From Podospora bellae-mahoneyi (taxonomy: Eukaryota > Ascomycota > Sordariomycetes > Sordariales > Podosporaceae), in assembly GCF_035222275.1 (NCBI RefSeq), contig NC_085882.1, positions 3,541,501 through 3,605,500 of the forward strand: DNA of 64,000 bases. The letters are read 5' to 3'. The position numbers and the translations under genes are program-made. The number at the start of each line of letters is the position of its first letter. Position 1 is the stretch's first letter. Shown here piece after piece: positions 1 through 11,427 of this stretch. Below the pieces are notes generated by a model that was not told where the DNA came from, did not search any database, and saw only the letters and a list, made by a program, of their open reading frames with translations.

Positions 1-86
1 TAGGTGGTGACTTTGCCTTCGGGGATTTCTTGGACGGCGGCGTAGACCGCGTAGAAGAATGCTTGGGCTTCGGGGGTGCGGGGCAT
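1..86 (-). CDS. MGMT/Atl1-like DNA-binding protein, N-terminal fragment
   Basis: Partial gene cut by the left edge; 28 codons are visible from the ATG at 84-86. The fragment contains FFYAVYAAVQEIPEGKVTTY, the typical opening of the methylated-DNA--protein-cysteine methyltransferase DNA-binding domain (pattern F..VY..V..IP.GKVTTY). With no long N-terminal domain before this motif, it matches the short alkyltransferase-like (ATL) proteins, which recognise O6-alkylguanine and hand it to nucleotide excision repair. The active-site region lies outside the window, so a true transferase (PCHR) cannot be told from an ATL (PWHR). Function is inferred from the family. Confidence 0.8.
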   Translation of the reverse strand, partial: MPRTPEAQAFFYAVYAAVQEIPEGKVTT

Positions 87-310
87 TTTTGTTGAGGCTC
101 AAAGACCAGAATGTTTTCCAAGACTTGGTTGGGAGGCTTGCAATGAGACGATCTTGGTGGTCGTTGCTGTGGATGAAGAGGATGATGGTGATGATGGTGA
201 TGATTGATGTTTGAGAGATGGTGAACAGTCGCAGTGGTTTCGCAGGAAGAAATGGCAGGGTAGGGCCCGATTTAGACCCTAAATTGGCAGCTGAATGTCA
301 CCAATTACCA

Positions 311-403
311 GGGTACATGGTCTAGTGGTATGATTTTCGCTTCGCATCTTGGTTCAAGTGTGAAACTTGTGAAAGGTCCTGGGTTCAATTCCCAGTGTAT
401 CCA
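311..403 (+). tRNA. tRNA-Ala (anticodon CGC) with a 21-nt intron
   Basis: A complete cloverleaf folds: acceptor 311-317 with 396-402, D arm 320-335, anticodon stem 336-340 with 369-373, T stem 379-383 with 391-395 and loop TTCAATT, discriminator A at 403. The anticodon loop reads TTCGCA, then the remaining T at 368 after an intron at 347-367. The intron sits at the canonical position one base after the anticodon. Anticodon CGC (343-345) reads the alanine codon GCG. The third acceptor pair is G313-T399, the G3:U70 identity signal of tRNA-Ala, which supports the assignment strongly. Mature length is 72 nt without CCA. Confidence 0.9.
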
Positions 404-1646
404 GATGTTTTTGCCTCCTCATTCCTCCAGTCCATTGATTAATTAGCCTTGGTGAATAAAAGTGTCTTTTTGTCTTTTTGTCCTCATCTCTCTCTATCTA
501 AAGTGTTCTGGTGGCGTACTTGACGGGTTAAACATCGTGCATGTTGGATTGTTGTGTGTCGGCGTGGAAGTTCTCAACTTCTCTAGACATTCAGATATAT
601 CTCCGTCCCTGAACGCCGAATCTGATGTCGGATGCCTCAAGGGCAGGAGGAGTTACATGGAACTTTTCACCTCCTGAAGGTGATCGGGAATATCACCGGT
701 CAATGTCAAGCTTCCTATCACCGATGCGGTACAGTGGAATAAGCGCCTGAGCCACCATGAACAGAGGCGTCTATCTGCATGTGTGAGTGTTGTGTAACTT
801 GTGTTTGTCAATGTTCGCTCTTTCTGGATCCTCGGACTTTTCGCGGTAAGCCACGGCCTTCGGTGCCGTTGCTTCGTGGACAAACCTGGAACTCAAAAAT
901 TGAAAAGGCTCTTTCACATGTCACCGTTGAGAGATGGCGCATGCCAAGCCATGGGACGCGCACCAACACGGTGAGGACGCAAGGTGAGATAGATGGCAGG
1001 TACCTTGGGCACGTACAGAAAGAAGGCTGGTGGCGAGTTCGGATTTTTTCCCATCCATGCTTACTGAGCGCTTGCAGGAAGAATTCCTTCAACGGTGCCT
1101 CAGCCCTATGTAAGATTGTTGGGTCCTCGAGTGTCGCTGTGCCGTTGTGGGCGGCAGTTGGGCTGAGTGGTTGTATTACCTCGACAGTTTGACAGCGGAA
1201 CTTTCCCCGTTGAATGGTGATGGTGGGGGGCTGGAGTCTGCCCCGGATTTTCGGGTTTGAGATGGATATATCGGAATAGAGCTGAGTCAAATTGGCACGT
1301 GGGTTCTCTTTCTGTGGTCTTTTATATTCACAAGATGTAAAATGATTGGGCTACGAGGAGATGTTTTGGCTGTCTTTGAGGAGTTATGTGATTGTCCCGG
1401 GACGCGTTGGCACTTTGTCAATGCTCCGAGACATAGTATATTTTCGTTATTTATTTTTCGGTGTTGCTTGGGTATGGTTCAAACAGTTCACGGGTTGTAG
1501 ATAGCGCTTTTTTATTGCCCAAAGTCAAAATCTACCGATCTAGATGTTTCTTCCCTATTATGTACATCGGTTCGTCCTTCACGGTAAAAGTACAACGGCG
1601 AAGGCCGGGTGTGATCCACCTCTTGAGATCCAAACTAATGAGCGCC
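404..1646. other. Intergenic region without a supported gene
   Basis: Several ORFs exist on both strands, the longest 160 codons on the minus strand (808-1290). None has a recognisable domain or convincing splice structure, and both strands are open over the same interval, typical of chance frames. No promoter or repeat signal stands out. Confidence 0.5.
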
Positions 1647-2481
1647 CTAAGAAGCATCAGTTTCCTTGTGCTTGGTCCTGAAGTGGCGCATGATGTTGTC
1701 CTTCCTTCCTCGACGCGGACATCCTGGATGAGGGCACTTGATCTCTTCACGCCGCTCGACATTGTTTTCTTGTGCCCACTCCCTGTGTTCAGACCAAATG
1801 TGTCGGTTAAGCGCTCGGCTCTCCCGAAGGTTGAGATTGCAGCCTGGGAAAAGGCATTGGAAGATGGGGTTGGGCTTTTTCGTGCTAGTTGGATGGAGGC
1901 CTTTTCGTTAGCAAGGACACTTGATATCTTCAGAAGACATGTACTCACACTGAGCTTGACTCCTTCTTTTCCCTGTGAAATGGGCCAGGTGACCACTGAT
2001 CGAGTCCGCCAGTGACTTGATGGCCTGGCTGATCCTGATCTGGGGGAGCAATGTTGAAGAGCGGCGGAAATAGTTCTGTACCATATGCAAACGAATCCAA
2101 TGTGAAGGGAAGCGGTAACGGCTGCGGTGGTGAGAATGACGACTCTCTTGAGTCTGTATTGTCGAGAACCAATGGCGGATCTGGGGACTGATGACTGGAG
2201 ACATCATGTAAATTGTCATTGAGTTCAGTCGTCGTAGCTGGAAAGTTGTTTTTTTCTAGCGTCAGGGCTGATAGGCCAAGCTGGAAACTATATGAGCGCA
2301 GTAGCTGGACACAGACAATGCTGCAGGTGGTGTAATAGAGGCTAGAAGTCGAGTGCCTTTGACAAACCTCCGCGGTAGTTGCTGCTGTGATACCCCTTGG
2401 CGGAGGCGTGAAAAATTGACCACATACAATGCACCACGCCCACGGAAAGGCCCCCGTTTGGCTGTCATCTTCGTGGGACAT
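1647..2481 (-). CDS. C2H2 zinc-finger protein A
   Basis: Two-exon model: 2481-1949 and 1884-1647, 256 aa. The intron (1885-1948) has donor GTGAGT, branch CTAAC and acceptor CTAG, and its removal joins frames at a GTC codon. Exon 2 encodes two C2H2 fingers: C-x4-C-x12-H-x4-H (ends HIWSEH) and CPHPGC...HFRTKH, just before the stop. The N-terminal part is low-complexity, rich in S, P, T and D. The ATG at 2481 is used because the upstream in-frame codon at 2499 is GTG. A related gene lies 2 kb downstream (4437-5057). It is probably a nuclear DNA-binding protein of the fungal-specific short C2H2 type; targets are unknown. An extra intron near 2300-2400 is possible. Confidence 0.65.
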
Positions 2482-4436
2482 GATGTGAGTGCGATTCACA
2501 CACTCAAAAACTCAAGCAGTATGGAAGAGATGATTCACGAACGACTTGTGAAGAATTTATCCTTTAGTGAAACTGCCGAGTACTATGTAAGCTATATATG
2601 TCTCTGATCTACCTACCTATCTACTCTTTCTGCTTTGGTGGTCCGGTGAGGCGAGTTGCAACCTTGAATACTTCGTCTTCACCTAAGTAGATGATTTCGT
2701 ACGGATGACTCGAGGTATACTCGGTCATTTCCATGATCCTTCTAGAAAGATTCCTCATTGAGCTCAGCTGGATTAGGTCAGCAACCGGTGAGTATGGTCT
2801 TTACCGCCAGATATGACTCGATATCTCCACTCTTTTGAGTGTGTGCGACCAAAATCGCCTCCCAAAGAGGCGGGGGCAATAGTAGGGCTGTAATCTCGTC
2901 AACTGTCACTACCTAGGTACCTAGATAAGAAACTGAATTGCCACACGCCTGAATTTAGTAAACCTGCATTGATTGAGAATCGGTGCCCAATCAACCGGCG
3001 TTTCCGTGTTTGCCAAGTGGTCGGGACTTGTCCCTCTCCTCTGTTCGTGCACACACCATCCTGAAAAATTTAAGCATAACACATGCGGGCCGTGGCGCAG
3101 TTTGAGCTCTAGAACACTCCCATGACGGAGGAAGGTGTACGCAAGGTAGATATCATAACCACGACGCTGCTCCGGCTCCGTTCCGTCTTTTTAAGCTCCC
3201 GGCCTCTTTCTCTGGTAACGTGACATTGAATTCTCACTTGCATGCTAGGTACCTACCATAGGCACTGCGTGTATGTCTGCCCTTAATGTGTGATCATTTC
3301 CCACCTGCTGATTGGTGGTGTGCTTCAATACCCGCTTCCCCAGAGGCCTTACCGTGCATGAAACACAGGTGCTTGTGTGCCGTCACATTGAAGGCACTGA
3401 GACCTACCTAACCTTTCGATTCTTGTTTAGACTTTGACAACAGTTCAACACCTTCCCGTGGGACTGTTTACCGTCTTCGAAAGCATGTGTAAGATCTCCG
3501 GAGATTCTACCAACGACCCACTCTGCTTCAACCTTCCCTCAAGATGCCCGAAATTGCACTCTCATACAGGTATTGGAACGTGGGTGGGGAGGGGACATCG
3601 GGATGGATGTCGTGTAACCAAGAACCTCAGCTATTGATGCGCCAGGATCATGGTACGCAGATGTGACAGGCAATTAGAGGCGCAGAGAGGACTGCCGCAA
3701 GTCTCTCTGTGCCATATGTGAGCTTGCAGGTTTCCAGATGAGAAATGTCGCATTATTAATCATGACTAGTAAGCCATAACCCATCTTTGTACTGAAAATC
3801 GTCTCAAACTTCAAATCATGATGTTGGGTCGTTGCTGGGTTAACACAGCCCCTGAACCCCTGAGTATGCGACCACTGGACCTTGAGTCTGGGTTCTGTCT
3901 CCACTTGACTTTGGACTCCAGCAGTCTCTTCACGGTCTACTCTTCCCCGAATTGCGCGCTCCCACTTCGACTTCTTTGTCATAGCCGCCGTATTTACATT
4001 TACTAACCTTCTGGAAAAATGTTCAACGGACAAAATAGAGCTGCCTGAAGTTGTGCCGCCTGTGCCTCATTCCTAGCGGTTATACCCGTCGCTAGCATTC
4101 GGCAAGGCCAAAAAGATCAGTGCATTTGGAGCTGCGGCCTTAACGTTGGATTGCGGCGGATTCATGGTTCGATCTGCGGCGTATCCACGTTGTACGTGTG
4201 TCCTGAAGCTTTATTCCACCCGTGCGGGATCGGTAGAGAGGTGTGTGCCGATTCGCTTCCGATGCTGGCCGAATTTATGTGTAACAATGCGGAGTGAGTT
4301 GAAAGCATAAACCTGACAAACATATCTTTCATGAATGTAGTGTTGCTAGTCTTCTCAATTTACAAATTCGGATTCCATCCATATTACTTCCCCAAGGTTC
4401 CAGCGCCCAGGTTGATCGAAGCCAGCCTTGGTTAAG
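2482..4436. other. Intergenic region between the zinc-finger paralogues
   Basis: No supported gene. One plus-strand frame at about 4047-4285 (no ATG in the exon) encodes a run that looks like a signal peptide tail followed by seven cysteines in about 60 residues. It could be an exon of a small secreted cysteine-rich protein or a coincidence. The rest shows only short chance ORFs. Confidence 0.4.
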
Positions 4437-5057
4437 CTATTGGCTGTGCTGTGTCTTGTAATGGCGGGGCACATTGTCCTTCCTTCCTCTATATCGACAG
4501 CCAGGGAATGGACAAGCCTCCTGTTCAGACGGAATATCATTTTCTTTTGCGTATTCGCTGTGTTCAGCCCAGATGTGGCGATTTCGAGCACGGGTTTCAC
4601 CGCAGTTGATGACGCAAACTGGACACTGGAATTTGGGGTTCAAAGAACGACTTTGCTTTCTGAGTGCCAGGTAGGTGATTAGAAAAATAAATAGACATCA
4701 TGTTCATCACATGTCATCCACTTACGTGGTGGTCTGAGTGCCAGATGAGGTGTCAGGTCCAGTTTGCGGACACACGGAATACTGATATGCTTCGTCAGAG
4801 ACAGGCTGAGAAGTAAAATTATCCTCCGAAACAAGCCCTTGCCCATTATATTGAGAAATATCATCTTGAAGATAGAAGGAATTGAGAAAAGGTAACTGAG
4901 AAACTGAAGCACAATAATACCCTGAAGTTGTGGGAGTCTGCAGAGGAATGTTGAAGGGAGCTGAACTTGGAACTGTTGAAACATCCTGGAAACACGGGCA
5001 AGAAACGCCCCCACTGGAATACCGAGTAGGATCCTGGGCGCAAAACCAACAGATCAT
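4437..5057 (-). CDS. C2H2 zinc-finger protein B (paralogue of A)
   Basis: Two exons: 5057-4726 and 4659-4437, 184 aa. The intron (4660-4725) has donor GTAAGT, a CTAAT branch and acceptor CTCAG; exon lengths 332 + 223 keep the frame. Exon 2 ends with two fingers: C-x2-C-x12-H-x4-H (HIWAEH) and CPFPGC...HYKTQH. The motifs NRHIW.EH, PGC, RGRKDN and H...QH/KH align with gene A, and the intron sits at the same phase just before the fingers, so the two genes are duplicates. The N-terminus starts MICWFC and is Ser/Thr/Gln-rich. No other domain is visible. A transcription-factor role is inferred only from the fingers. Confidence 0.75.
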
Positions 5058-7754
5058 TTTAAGGTCGTTGCTGTACTCGAGAACTCATGGGTAGGTATGG
5101 AAGCGCAGTGACAGGTGTTGTGATGTCTGCAGAGCCAATTCATGCTCGAAAGATCCCAAGTTTATGTATTTGTCGCTTTGAGGCTCTTAATGTCTATGGA
5201 TGTGAGGTTCGTCACTCACCAAAATCTGATGTAGGCCTTATCTGTCTATCGTTCAGTTCGAGCCCTAGTCCTCACCGCAATGGCAACTTTCAAATGGCTA
5301 CCTAAGCGCCTCAACTTGATAGGAACATATAAAAAGTATGCCCGGAAGACTGCATTTGCCCAACCAGAAGGCCCCGAAAGAAGTGGCCTGGGACAAGTCC
5401 CGTTGATGCTGACAGGTAGCTAACCATCATAGTCCATTTTGGCAACGGCTACGCCACATATACACGTGAAGAATTCCCGAGGAATCCAAGATCTCGTGCC
5501 CAGTCTATTCTCGGTGCCATCGCGTCCCGGCTTTGTGTTTGGTAGTTCGGGATTTTGGCCCCCAACCCATGAATTTGAGCCAGATCGGGAAACTCAGATC
5601 CCAGATGGTTCTCATCGAGCACTGCGCGTGTGTGGTACCTACTCTCCCATCATAGCACTCTACAACAATTCAGCCAAATTGCGCTCAATCCGGGACCGAT
5701 GTAGGACGGAGAATTCTAACCGTCACTGCCATCCGCCTCACCGCCGTCTTACCTACGGCACCGCGCAGACCGTGCCTCCGCCTCAGAGCCTGATCTTGCC
5801 AACCAGGCACCAGTCAACATTCATTGTGGAAGTCGAATGAAAGTCGGCAATATTTGTTGCCATATTTAGCAGCTTGACACCGAAATCTGCCTATGTCCGT
5901 CAGCCGTTGTATGTTATGACCTTTGATCATGACCTGCCATTTTCAGTACGGCTAGGGACCCGTAGGAAGAGGCACAGGACGTTGAGGTGAAAGTTAGGAT
6001 CTCGAGACCGTTGTCATTCACAAATTGCAGATATTCACACATATCATCGCAGTGAAAAAAAGAAGAACATCTCTCTATTGACGGCTACTTATAACTGTGG
6101 AGGTATCACGGGTTAGAGGCCCACCACCCTACGAATTGCGGAAGTACATTGTGTAACATGAACATTGCCCGGGGTATTGCTTTCATAGAAAGTAGAGATC
6201 GGTAAGGTGATAGACAGAGTATGCAAAATATGCATCAGTGAAAGAAGACTGCGAAAAAGCTGTCTAGTTTGTGGGAGACTCGTGGTAAACAGTTCTGAAA
6301 GTCCTTTTGACCGTGCCAGGGTCTGAAGTCGCCGACAACGATACCCTATCGATCTGAAATCGGTTTCCAACATATCATCGACGCCTTAAAGCATGAGAGA
6401 CCCGAGATGAGGAAATTTATGTCCAATGCTTGTCCTAAATCTCATTACGATGTCTCCATTTGTCAAGCCTTGTCCAAAGTGACCATAATTATACCCCTCC
6501 ACAACAAAGTCTGAATATTTCGGCATTCCTTTGTTGGCTGGCCCAGGTTTACCAAGGGCGAAAAGATATCGAAGAGAGGTAATGTTTGGTTAAGAGCCAC
6601 GTAGGGTTACCTCAGACGGCTGATACAGGGGTCTGCGATTGTGTTGTATAATCAAGGTGTCGAGCTGGGTAAATCTGGTCACAAGAAACCGAAGCGTGTG
6701 ACCAATTTCTTCTGCCGTCCGAAGTGGTTCTGTGAAGTGGTTCTGCGAAAGGGGTGGCCCTGAAGGTATTCTTGACGTATGGCTTGTTTAGATCAATCCC
6801 CTCCCCGCAATCGCCAAAGTGTACTTCGTTGACCAAGCAAGACTTAACTTCGGAAGCCAGTTCTTGATAGTCTGAAGAAGGCTACTGCCAAGGACATCCT
6901 ATTTGAGCACACTCATGAGCCTCGAAAAGTGAGATTCCCATACATACGGTAATCGGACAAGCAGATGTCTCGGTACCTTTTTGATGTTCCGGCCAAGCCC
7001 AATAAATCCTTGCATGATGAAAACGGCGGGTTTAACTGCCCCGATCTGTTGGATAACCGCCTTCGTCCAATCCTCACAGAGCCAAGGGAGACGAATACTA
7101 TTCATTGGCGCTTCGGGCCATGCTGGGAGAGGATTACAAGTTTGGAAAATCAACACATTTGGAAGGCCGTCGAGATGAGGATAGCAGGTCGACTCCATCT
7201 CCAGCTACAGAAGTTTTCAGCTCATGAGAAATGGATCAGATTTGGAGCTTGACGATAGGCAGCCTCAGGAATCAGCCATCACAAGGTAGGTGCCTAGATA
7301 TATCTATGCCATGATGAACCACAAACGAACCGTCTTTCAAAACAAGACCTGGGAAGTCAAAACGGAAAGCAAACACAAGTGACTATTGACTGTATAGGAC
7401 ATATGACTCCCAGGACTCCCTCAGGTGAACGCCAGCAAGTTTATGTACAAAATAATGAAGATTGCAACTAACCGTTCCGTGATAAAAGTTACTTACTACC
7501 CTGCCTACGTCTTCGAGCAGCAGTCTTCAGTCTTTTGACCCACACAAAGCGGGCGGATAATTAGGGCACATTGTCTCATCACCCTTCGTGTAATCACTCG
7601 GCTCGCCAAGCCAGCCACTTTAACCGATGGACACGACTCAAACAGGCGACACCTGTCATCCAACTCATTGCCAATGCTGTATGTAAAATAGTGATTGCAG
7701 TAGGAGCCTGTGGCTGACAAACAGGTAAAGCGATCGGTCAACGTTTGAGTGACC
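5058..7754. other. 2.7-kb region without a confident gene
   Basis: No recognisable domain. Minus-strand frames at 6899-7198 and about 6612-6900 are open and read like coding sequence in places (tryptophan- and proline-rich), which could be exons of an unrecognised or decayed gene, but no splice-consistent model could be built. The plus frame at about 5439-5840 has no ATG. The region before 7755 is the promoter of the prolyl-hydroxylase-like gene. Confidence 0.4.
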
Positions 7755-8645
7755 ATGGCCAGAGCGCTGGATCTCATCACACTCCCAGTGACTGTCGCCT
7801 TGAGCGCATACCTCGGTCCTATCCTTCTTAGTCACCTCATCTCTAAACACGTCATTCACCATCATCTCACCAACTTCAACCTATCATTCCTACCAACACC
7901 CCTTCAGTCACTCCTTCAGTCACCCCAAATAACGGACAAAACATGCCCAAAACACACCTACACCACCCACCTCATATCCCACGATCCCCTCCTAATCTAC
8001 ATCCCCAACTTTGTCTCCCAATCTGAATCCCAGTCTCTAATCGACCTCTCAACTCCACTCCTCGAACCATCCCCCATCGTCTCCCGCGGCGCCGACTCGG
8101 CCGGCTCCCAAGCCCGAACCTCCTGGAGCGCCCCCTTACCAAGCGACTCCCACCTGGTAAACTGCATCCTCTCCCGCTCCTCCTCCTTCCTCGGCACCCT
8201 CCTCTCCCCGGGCCGCGACGAAATGGGACCAGCCCAAGTAGTCCGCTACACGGACTCTCAAAAGTTCGACCTCCACACTGATTGGTTCTCCCGTCCAAGG
8301 ATCACCGATGAGGACAGGGAGACGGGTAGACGGCGGCTGTACAACCGTGTTGCGACCTTTTTTGTGGTGCTGCAGAGTAATGTGACGGAGGGGTCGGGGG
8401 AGACTTGGTTTCCGAAGGTGAGGCCGATTACGCCTCAGGTTGGAGAGGGAGACGAGGTGTGGAGGGAGCATGAGGACGGGGGGCTGGCTTTTAGGCCTGT
8501 TCCGGGGAATGCGATATTTTGGGTGAATTTGTTGGCGAATGGGACGGGGGATGCAAGGACTGCGCATGCTGGCTTGCCGGTGAAGGGAGGAGTCAAGACG
8601 GGGATGAATATTTGGCCGAGGGTGTTTTTTGGGCCTGACGCGTGA
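7755..8645 (+). CDS. 2OG-Fe(II) oxygenase, prolyl 4-hydroxylase alpha-like
   Basis: Single exon, 296 aa, ATG in a CCATGG context. The N-terminus has a hydrophobic segment (about residues 6-25), a likely ER signal anchor. The C-terminal half is a P4Hc fold: iron ligands H and D in LHTDWF, a distal His in RTAHAGLPV, and a following K.G.K.GMNIW, where the basic residue would bind 2-oxoglutarate. Length fits fungal single-domain prolyl hydroxylases, which act on proline in secretory or nuclear proteins; the substrate here is unknown. Base use changes inside the gene: C-ending codons and C-rich sequence to about 8290, then G-ending codons and G-rich sequence to the stop. Confidence 0.85.
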   Translation: MARALDLITLPVTVALSAYLGPILLSHLISKHVIHHHLTNFNLSFLPTPLQSLLQSPQITDKTCPKHTYTTHLISHDPLLIYIPNFVSQSESQSLIDLSTPLLEPSPIVSRGADSAGSQARTSWSAPLPSDSHLVNCILSRSSSFLGTLLSPGRDEMGPAQVVRYTDSQKFDLHTDWFSRPRITDEDRETGRRRLYNRVATFFVVLQSNVTEGSGETWFPKVRPITPQVGEGDEVWREHEDGGLAFRPVPGNAIFWVNLLANGTGDARTAHAGLPVKGGVKTGMNIWPRVFFGPDA

Positions 8646-9107
8646 AGGGTGATTGGTGGGTTGTGTGTCGTGATTTTGTTTGGTGTTTTCATTTGTCTGG
8701 GTGTCGTCATGAGGGATGAGGCGAGGCACGGATGGGGACACGCTGCGTAGGTATTTTGTGGGGGGAGTTGATGCTGGAAGGCGCCAGATTTGTACGTGAT
8801 TGACTGCTGCGTTATTTAGTCGTACGGTTTTCTCTTCTTTTTAGGTAGTTACTGTTCCACATTTTGGCTCATACTTCGTCGAGGGTACCCATGAACAACT
8901 CAGATAAGATAATAAACCATACCACAGGCATAGAGAGCCGATTCTATCACGAAGAAACCTTTAATATAATGATCTTTCAATTTGCTGCTTATACCCTAAG
9001 TAAACTCCATTCAAATACATAACCCTGAATCACCGACTCCATAATAGGGGCGAAAAGGGGCAAGTCGCCCCCACAAAATAGCGCCCTTCCGTCTCCTCCT
9101 GATCTCT
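8646..9107. other. Convergent intergenic spacer
   Basis: Lies between the 3' ends of the oxygenase gene (plus) and the SET gene (minus). No gene or repeat is seen; it should hold both 3' UTRs and poly(A) signals. Confidence 0.6.
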
Positions 9108-10608
9108 TCAAGCCTGCTTCTTCTCCGCCTTGAGAGCCTTAATAATCCTCTTCAAATCGTCAGCCCCATCCGCCTTGAAACCCTCAACTTCATCCAATGC
9201 CTTCTCAAACCACTCGACTGCCTCCTTCTTCTTGCCCCATGCTTGATACAAACGTCCCATAATCTCATAGTAATCACCCATGTGAGGCAAAATCTCCTCC
9301 TCAGTCAAAGCTTGGATCATTTCCTTGTTGAGCTTTACTGCCTCGTCAAACTTCCCTTCCTCAACCAACTCCACGATTTCAGGGCCAAGGTCGTCAACTT
9401 TCTGGCGGCGGGCGTCTGAGGCAGCTAGAAGCTCTGGGGGGCCGGCACATAGGTTGCACGAGCAGTCGAAGCCCCAGAGTTTCTTGAGGCGGGGGAGACG
9501 GATTTTGGATTGGAGGTTGAAGGCAGTATCTTGGTTGAGGTAAGCTACAGTTCTGACGAAGCGAGTAACAGAGAGAAGTGTATAACTCACAGCTGATTGT
9601 AATCTCTTCTCCCGGAAGAATATCCCGGAAAGCAGTGATGGTCTTGGAGAGCGCGGCGGCATTGAATCGAGTGATGGCACTTGATTCATGTTAGCGAATC
9701 GTGACAAGTGAAGCGGAGAAAGACCTACTTTGGTTTACACGCATGATTCATTCTCTGGTAAGAAGGTTTTTGTCAGCAACTGGCTTCTTCTCGTGAATCC
9801 GGAACAGACTAATTGCAAGAGACTGCCCGAGGAAAAAAACAAACCAGAAAACCCTCACCGAAACATCCGGAAACAGCGCGACATAACCATGCCCACCTGC
9901 TTCCACACTGAAACTATTCGTCTTCATGACATCCTCCGCAGCCGGCACATCCCCTGGTCTAGTGCTGCTCCTCGCCAATTTGAGTACCCTATCAGGGTAA
10001 GGCAACCGCACAACAGCCTCGCTGAGCAGCAACCTGCCTTGTTCCATTCTCAAATTCGCAGCAAAGTCCTTGTCTGCCATTAAAGTGGCGTAGTCAGTCA
10101 TGAAGATCGACCCCTTTGGAATTTTCCTCGTGGCAATCAGCCCGAAACCCTTGCCATCAATCGTCCTGAGTGCATACGGTGGGTCTTCCAGGTCTTCGCC
10201 TACAGTAATGAAGTCATCTTTGGCCTTGGGAGACGCGAGGATGAGCTTCTCGATCTGGGCCAACGAGGAAGAGGCGTTGTTTGACAAGGGGGCTATGATG
10301 CTGATTCCTCGTTTTGGTCCCTGGAACTTGGATGCGGTGAAGACGCAGTATGGTGTTCCTGCTTTAGTGTCCAAGCAGAATGGGGTGTGTGTCCAGGGTT
10401 TTTCCTGACCACTTTTGAGAGTCTCGTTGGACACAAAGGCGGTTTCACAAGATGGCAAGAGGTCGTGTTTGACGGGGCCTGGGAGACAGTCGTTTACATG
10501 TGATCTCAGGGGGGGCAAGACTTGCTGTTTTGGTGGCTGGGATTGAATATTTGCTGATGCTGTCCCCAAGAGGAGTAAGAGTGAGGTTGTCAGAATCGAC
10601 AGCGCCAT
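9108..10608 (-). CDS. SET-domain protein with a signal peptide
   Basis: Four exons: 10608-9859, 9754-9729, 9679-9591, 9544-9108; 433 aa. The tiny 26-nt exon 2 carries RMNHACKP, the SET core (usual form RxNHxCxPN), spliced to NAITRFN. Earlier parts of the domain include the G.G motif (DGKGFGLIATRKIPKG) and GYVALFP; PGEEITIS follows, and the post-SET Cys cluster is FDCSCNLC. The C-terminal 110 residues resemble TPR-like helices. The first 19 residues form a clear signal peptide (MALSILTTSLLLLLGTASA), which is unusual for a lysine methyltransferase and suggests the secretory pathway. The third Cys usual after NHxCxPN is Ala. The intron 3 acceptor (a SY or SSY joint) is the least certain point. 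Confidence 0.8.
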
Positions 10609-11420
10609 CTTGGAGGCGGTGGGGTGGGTAAGGCAATTAGATCAAGCTAGAATATTTCAGAATAATTCGTGATGGTTTCAAAGTTGACCGCAAAATCATG
10701 TCATTAAACGATGGAGAATAAACGAAAAGACAAAACCAGAGCTCTGCCACCAAAAAGACACCATTTTGAGCCTGCTCTTCACATATCTGTCCTAACTGTC
10801 ACAGCCCGCTCCAAGAGTCTTGGAGTTCTTGGAATCTGGGATTCACCTGCCACTGGCCGTCTTGTGTGTCAGAAGTTGAGCGGCGAACCAGCAGTTTAGT
10901 ACTATTAGCCGCGGTAGCGATTCCTGTTGATCAGCAAAATGCCGTCCCTGACTGTGTCTTCGGATCATCCGACCGAACGCCAAGAGTCTGGGCGATTTCT
11001 GGGCATCTCTTCAGGTTGTAGATATGCTCATGCTAAGAAGGGCTAATGTGATAGAAGAACGGTATGATGGTAAGTCTTAGGTCCGATGAGGCTCTCCTTC
11101 TCCTACCAAGACCATTGACAGGTCCCCTATCATGGCGTATAAAGAATGTTCCCCCTGTTCTTACTAGAAGGTAGGATTTTAACCTACCCATACGTCAGAG
11201 ATGATGCCCTGACTTATAGACATTGTCCCAGGCATTCTAATGACAAACCCGACCCAAACAACCACATCCGATTCACGCGCTTACACTTCCTCATCTCATC
11301 CAACCTCCAGAGCAGTTTGATTCATGCGCTTAGGCGCCGTTTTCATCTCGAGACTCAAAAAAACATCTCATGATCACAAGCAACGAATCTCGTTGAAGAA
11401 GATCAAAATCTCAGCATTCC

Positions 11421-11427
11421 GGCTAAA
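11421..11427 (+). promoter_or_regulatory. XlnR/Xlr1-type site upstream of the xylanase
   Basis: The motif GGCTAAA lies about 640 bp before the xylanase ATG. Related copies are GGCTAA at 11041-11046 and, inverted, TTAGCC at 10905-10910. GGCTAA/GGCTAAA is the known binding core of the fungal xylanase activator. Placement upstream of a GH11 gene makes function plausible, but single six- or seven-base matches are common by chance. Confidence 0.4.

Noticed and set aside
311-403. tRNA-Pro, suggested by the GGTCTAGTGGTATGATT D-arm
   Set aside because: The anticodon is CGC after intron removal, and the G3:U70 pair marks alanine.
808-1290. 160-codon minus ORF
   Set aside because: No domain or splice support, and the opposite strand is equally open.
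1461-2015. Overlapping 184- and 154-codon ORFs on both strands
   Set aside because: They are shadows of the zinc-finger exon, which reads in a third frame and has clear CxxC/H motifs.
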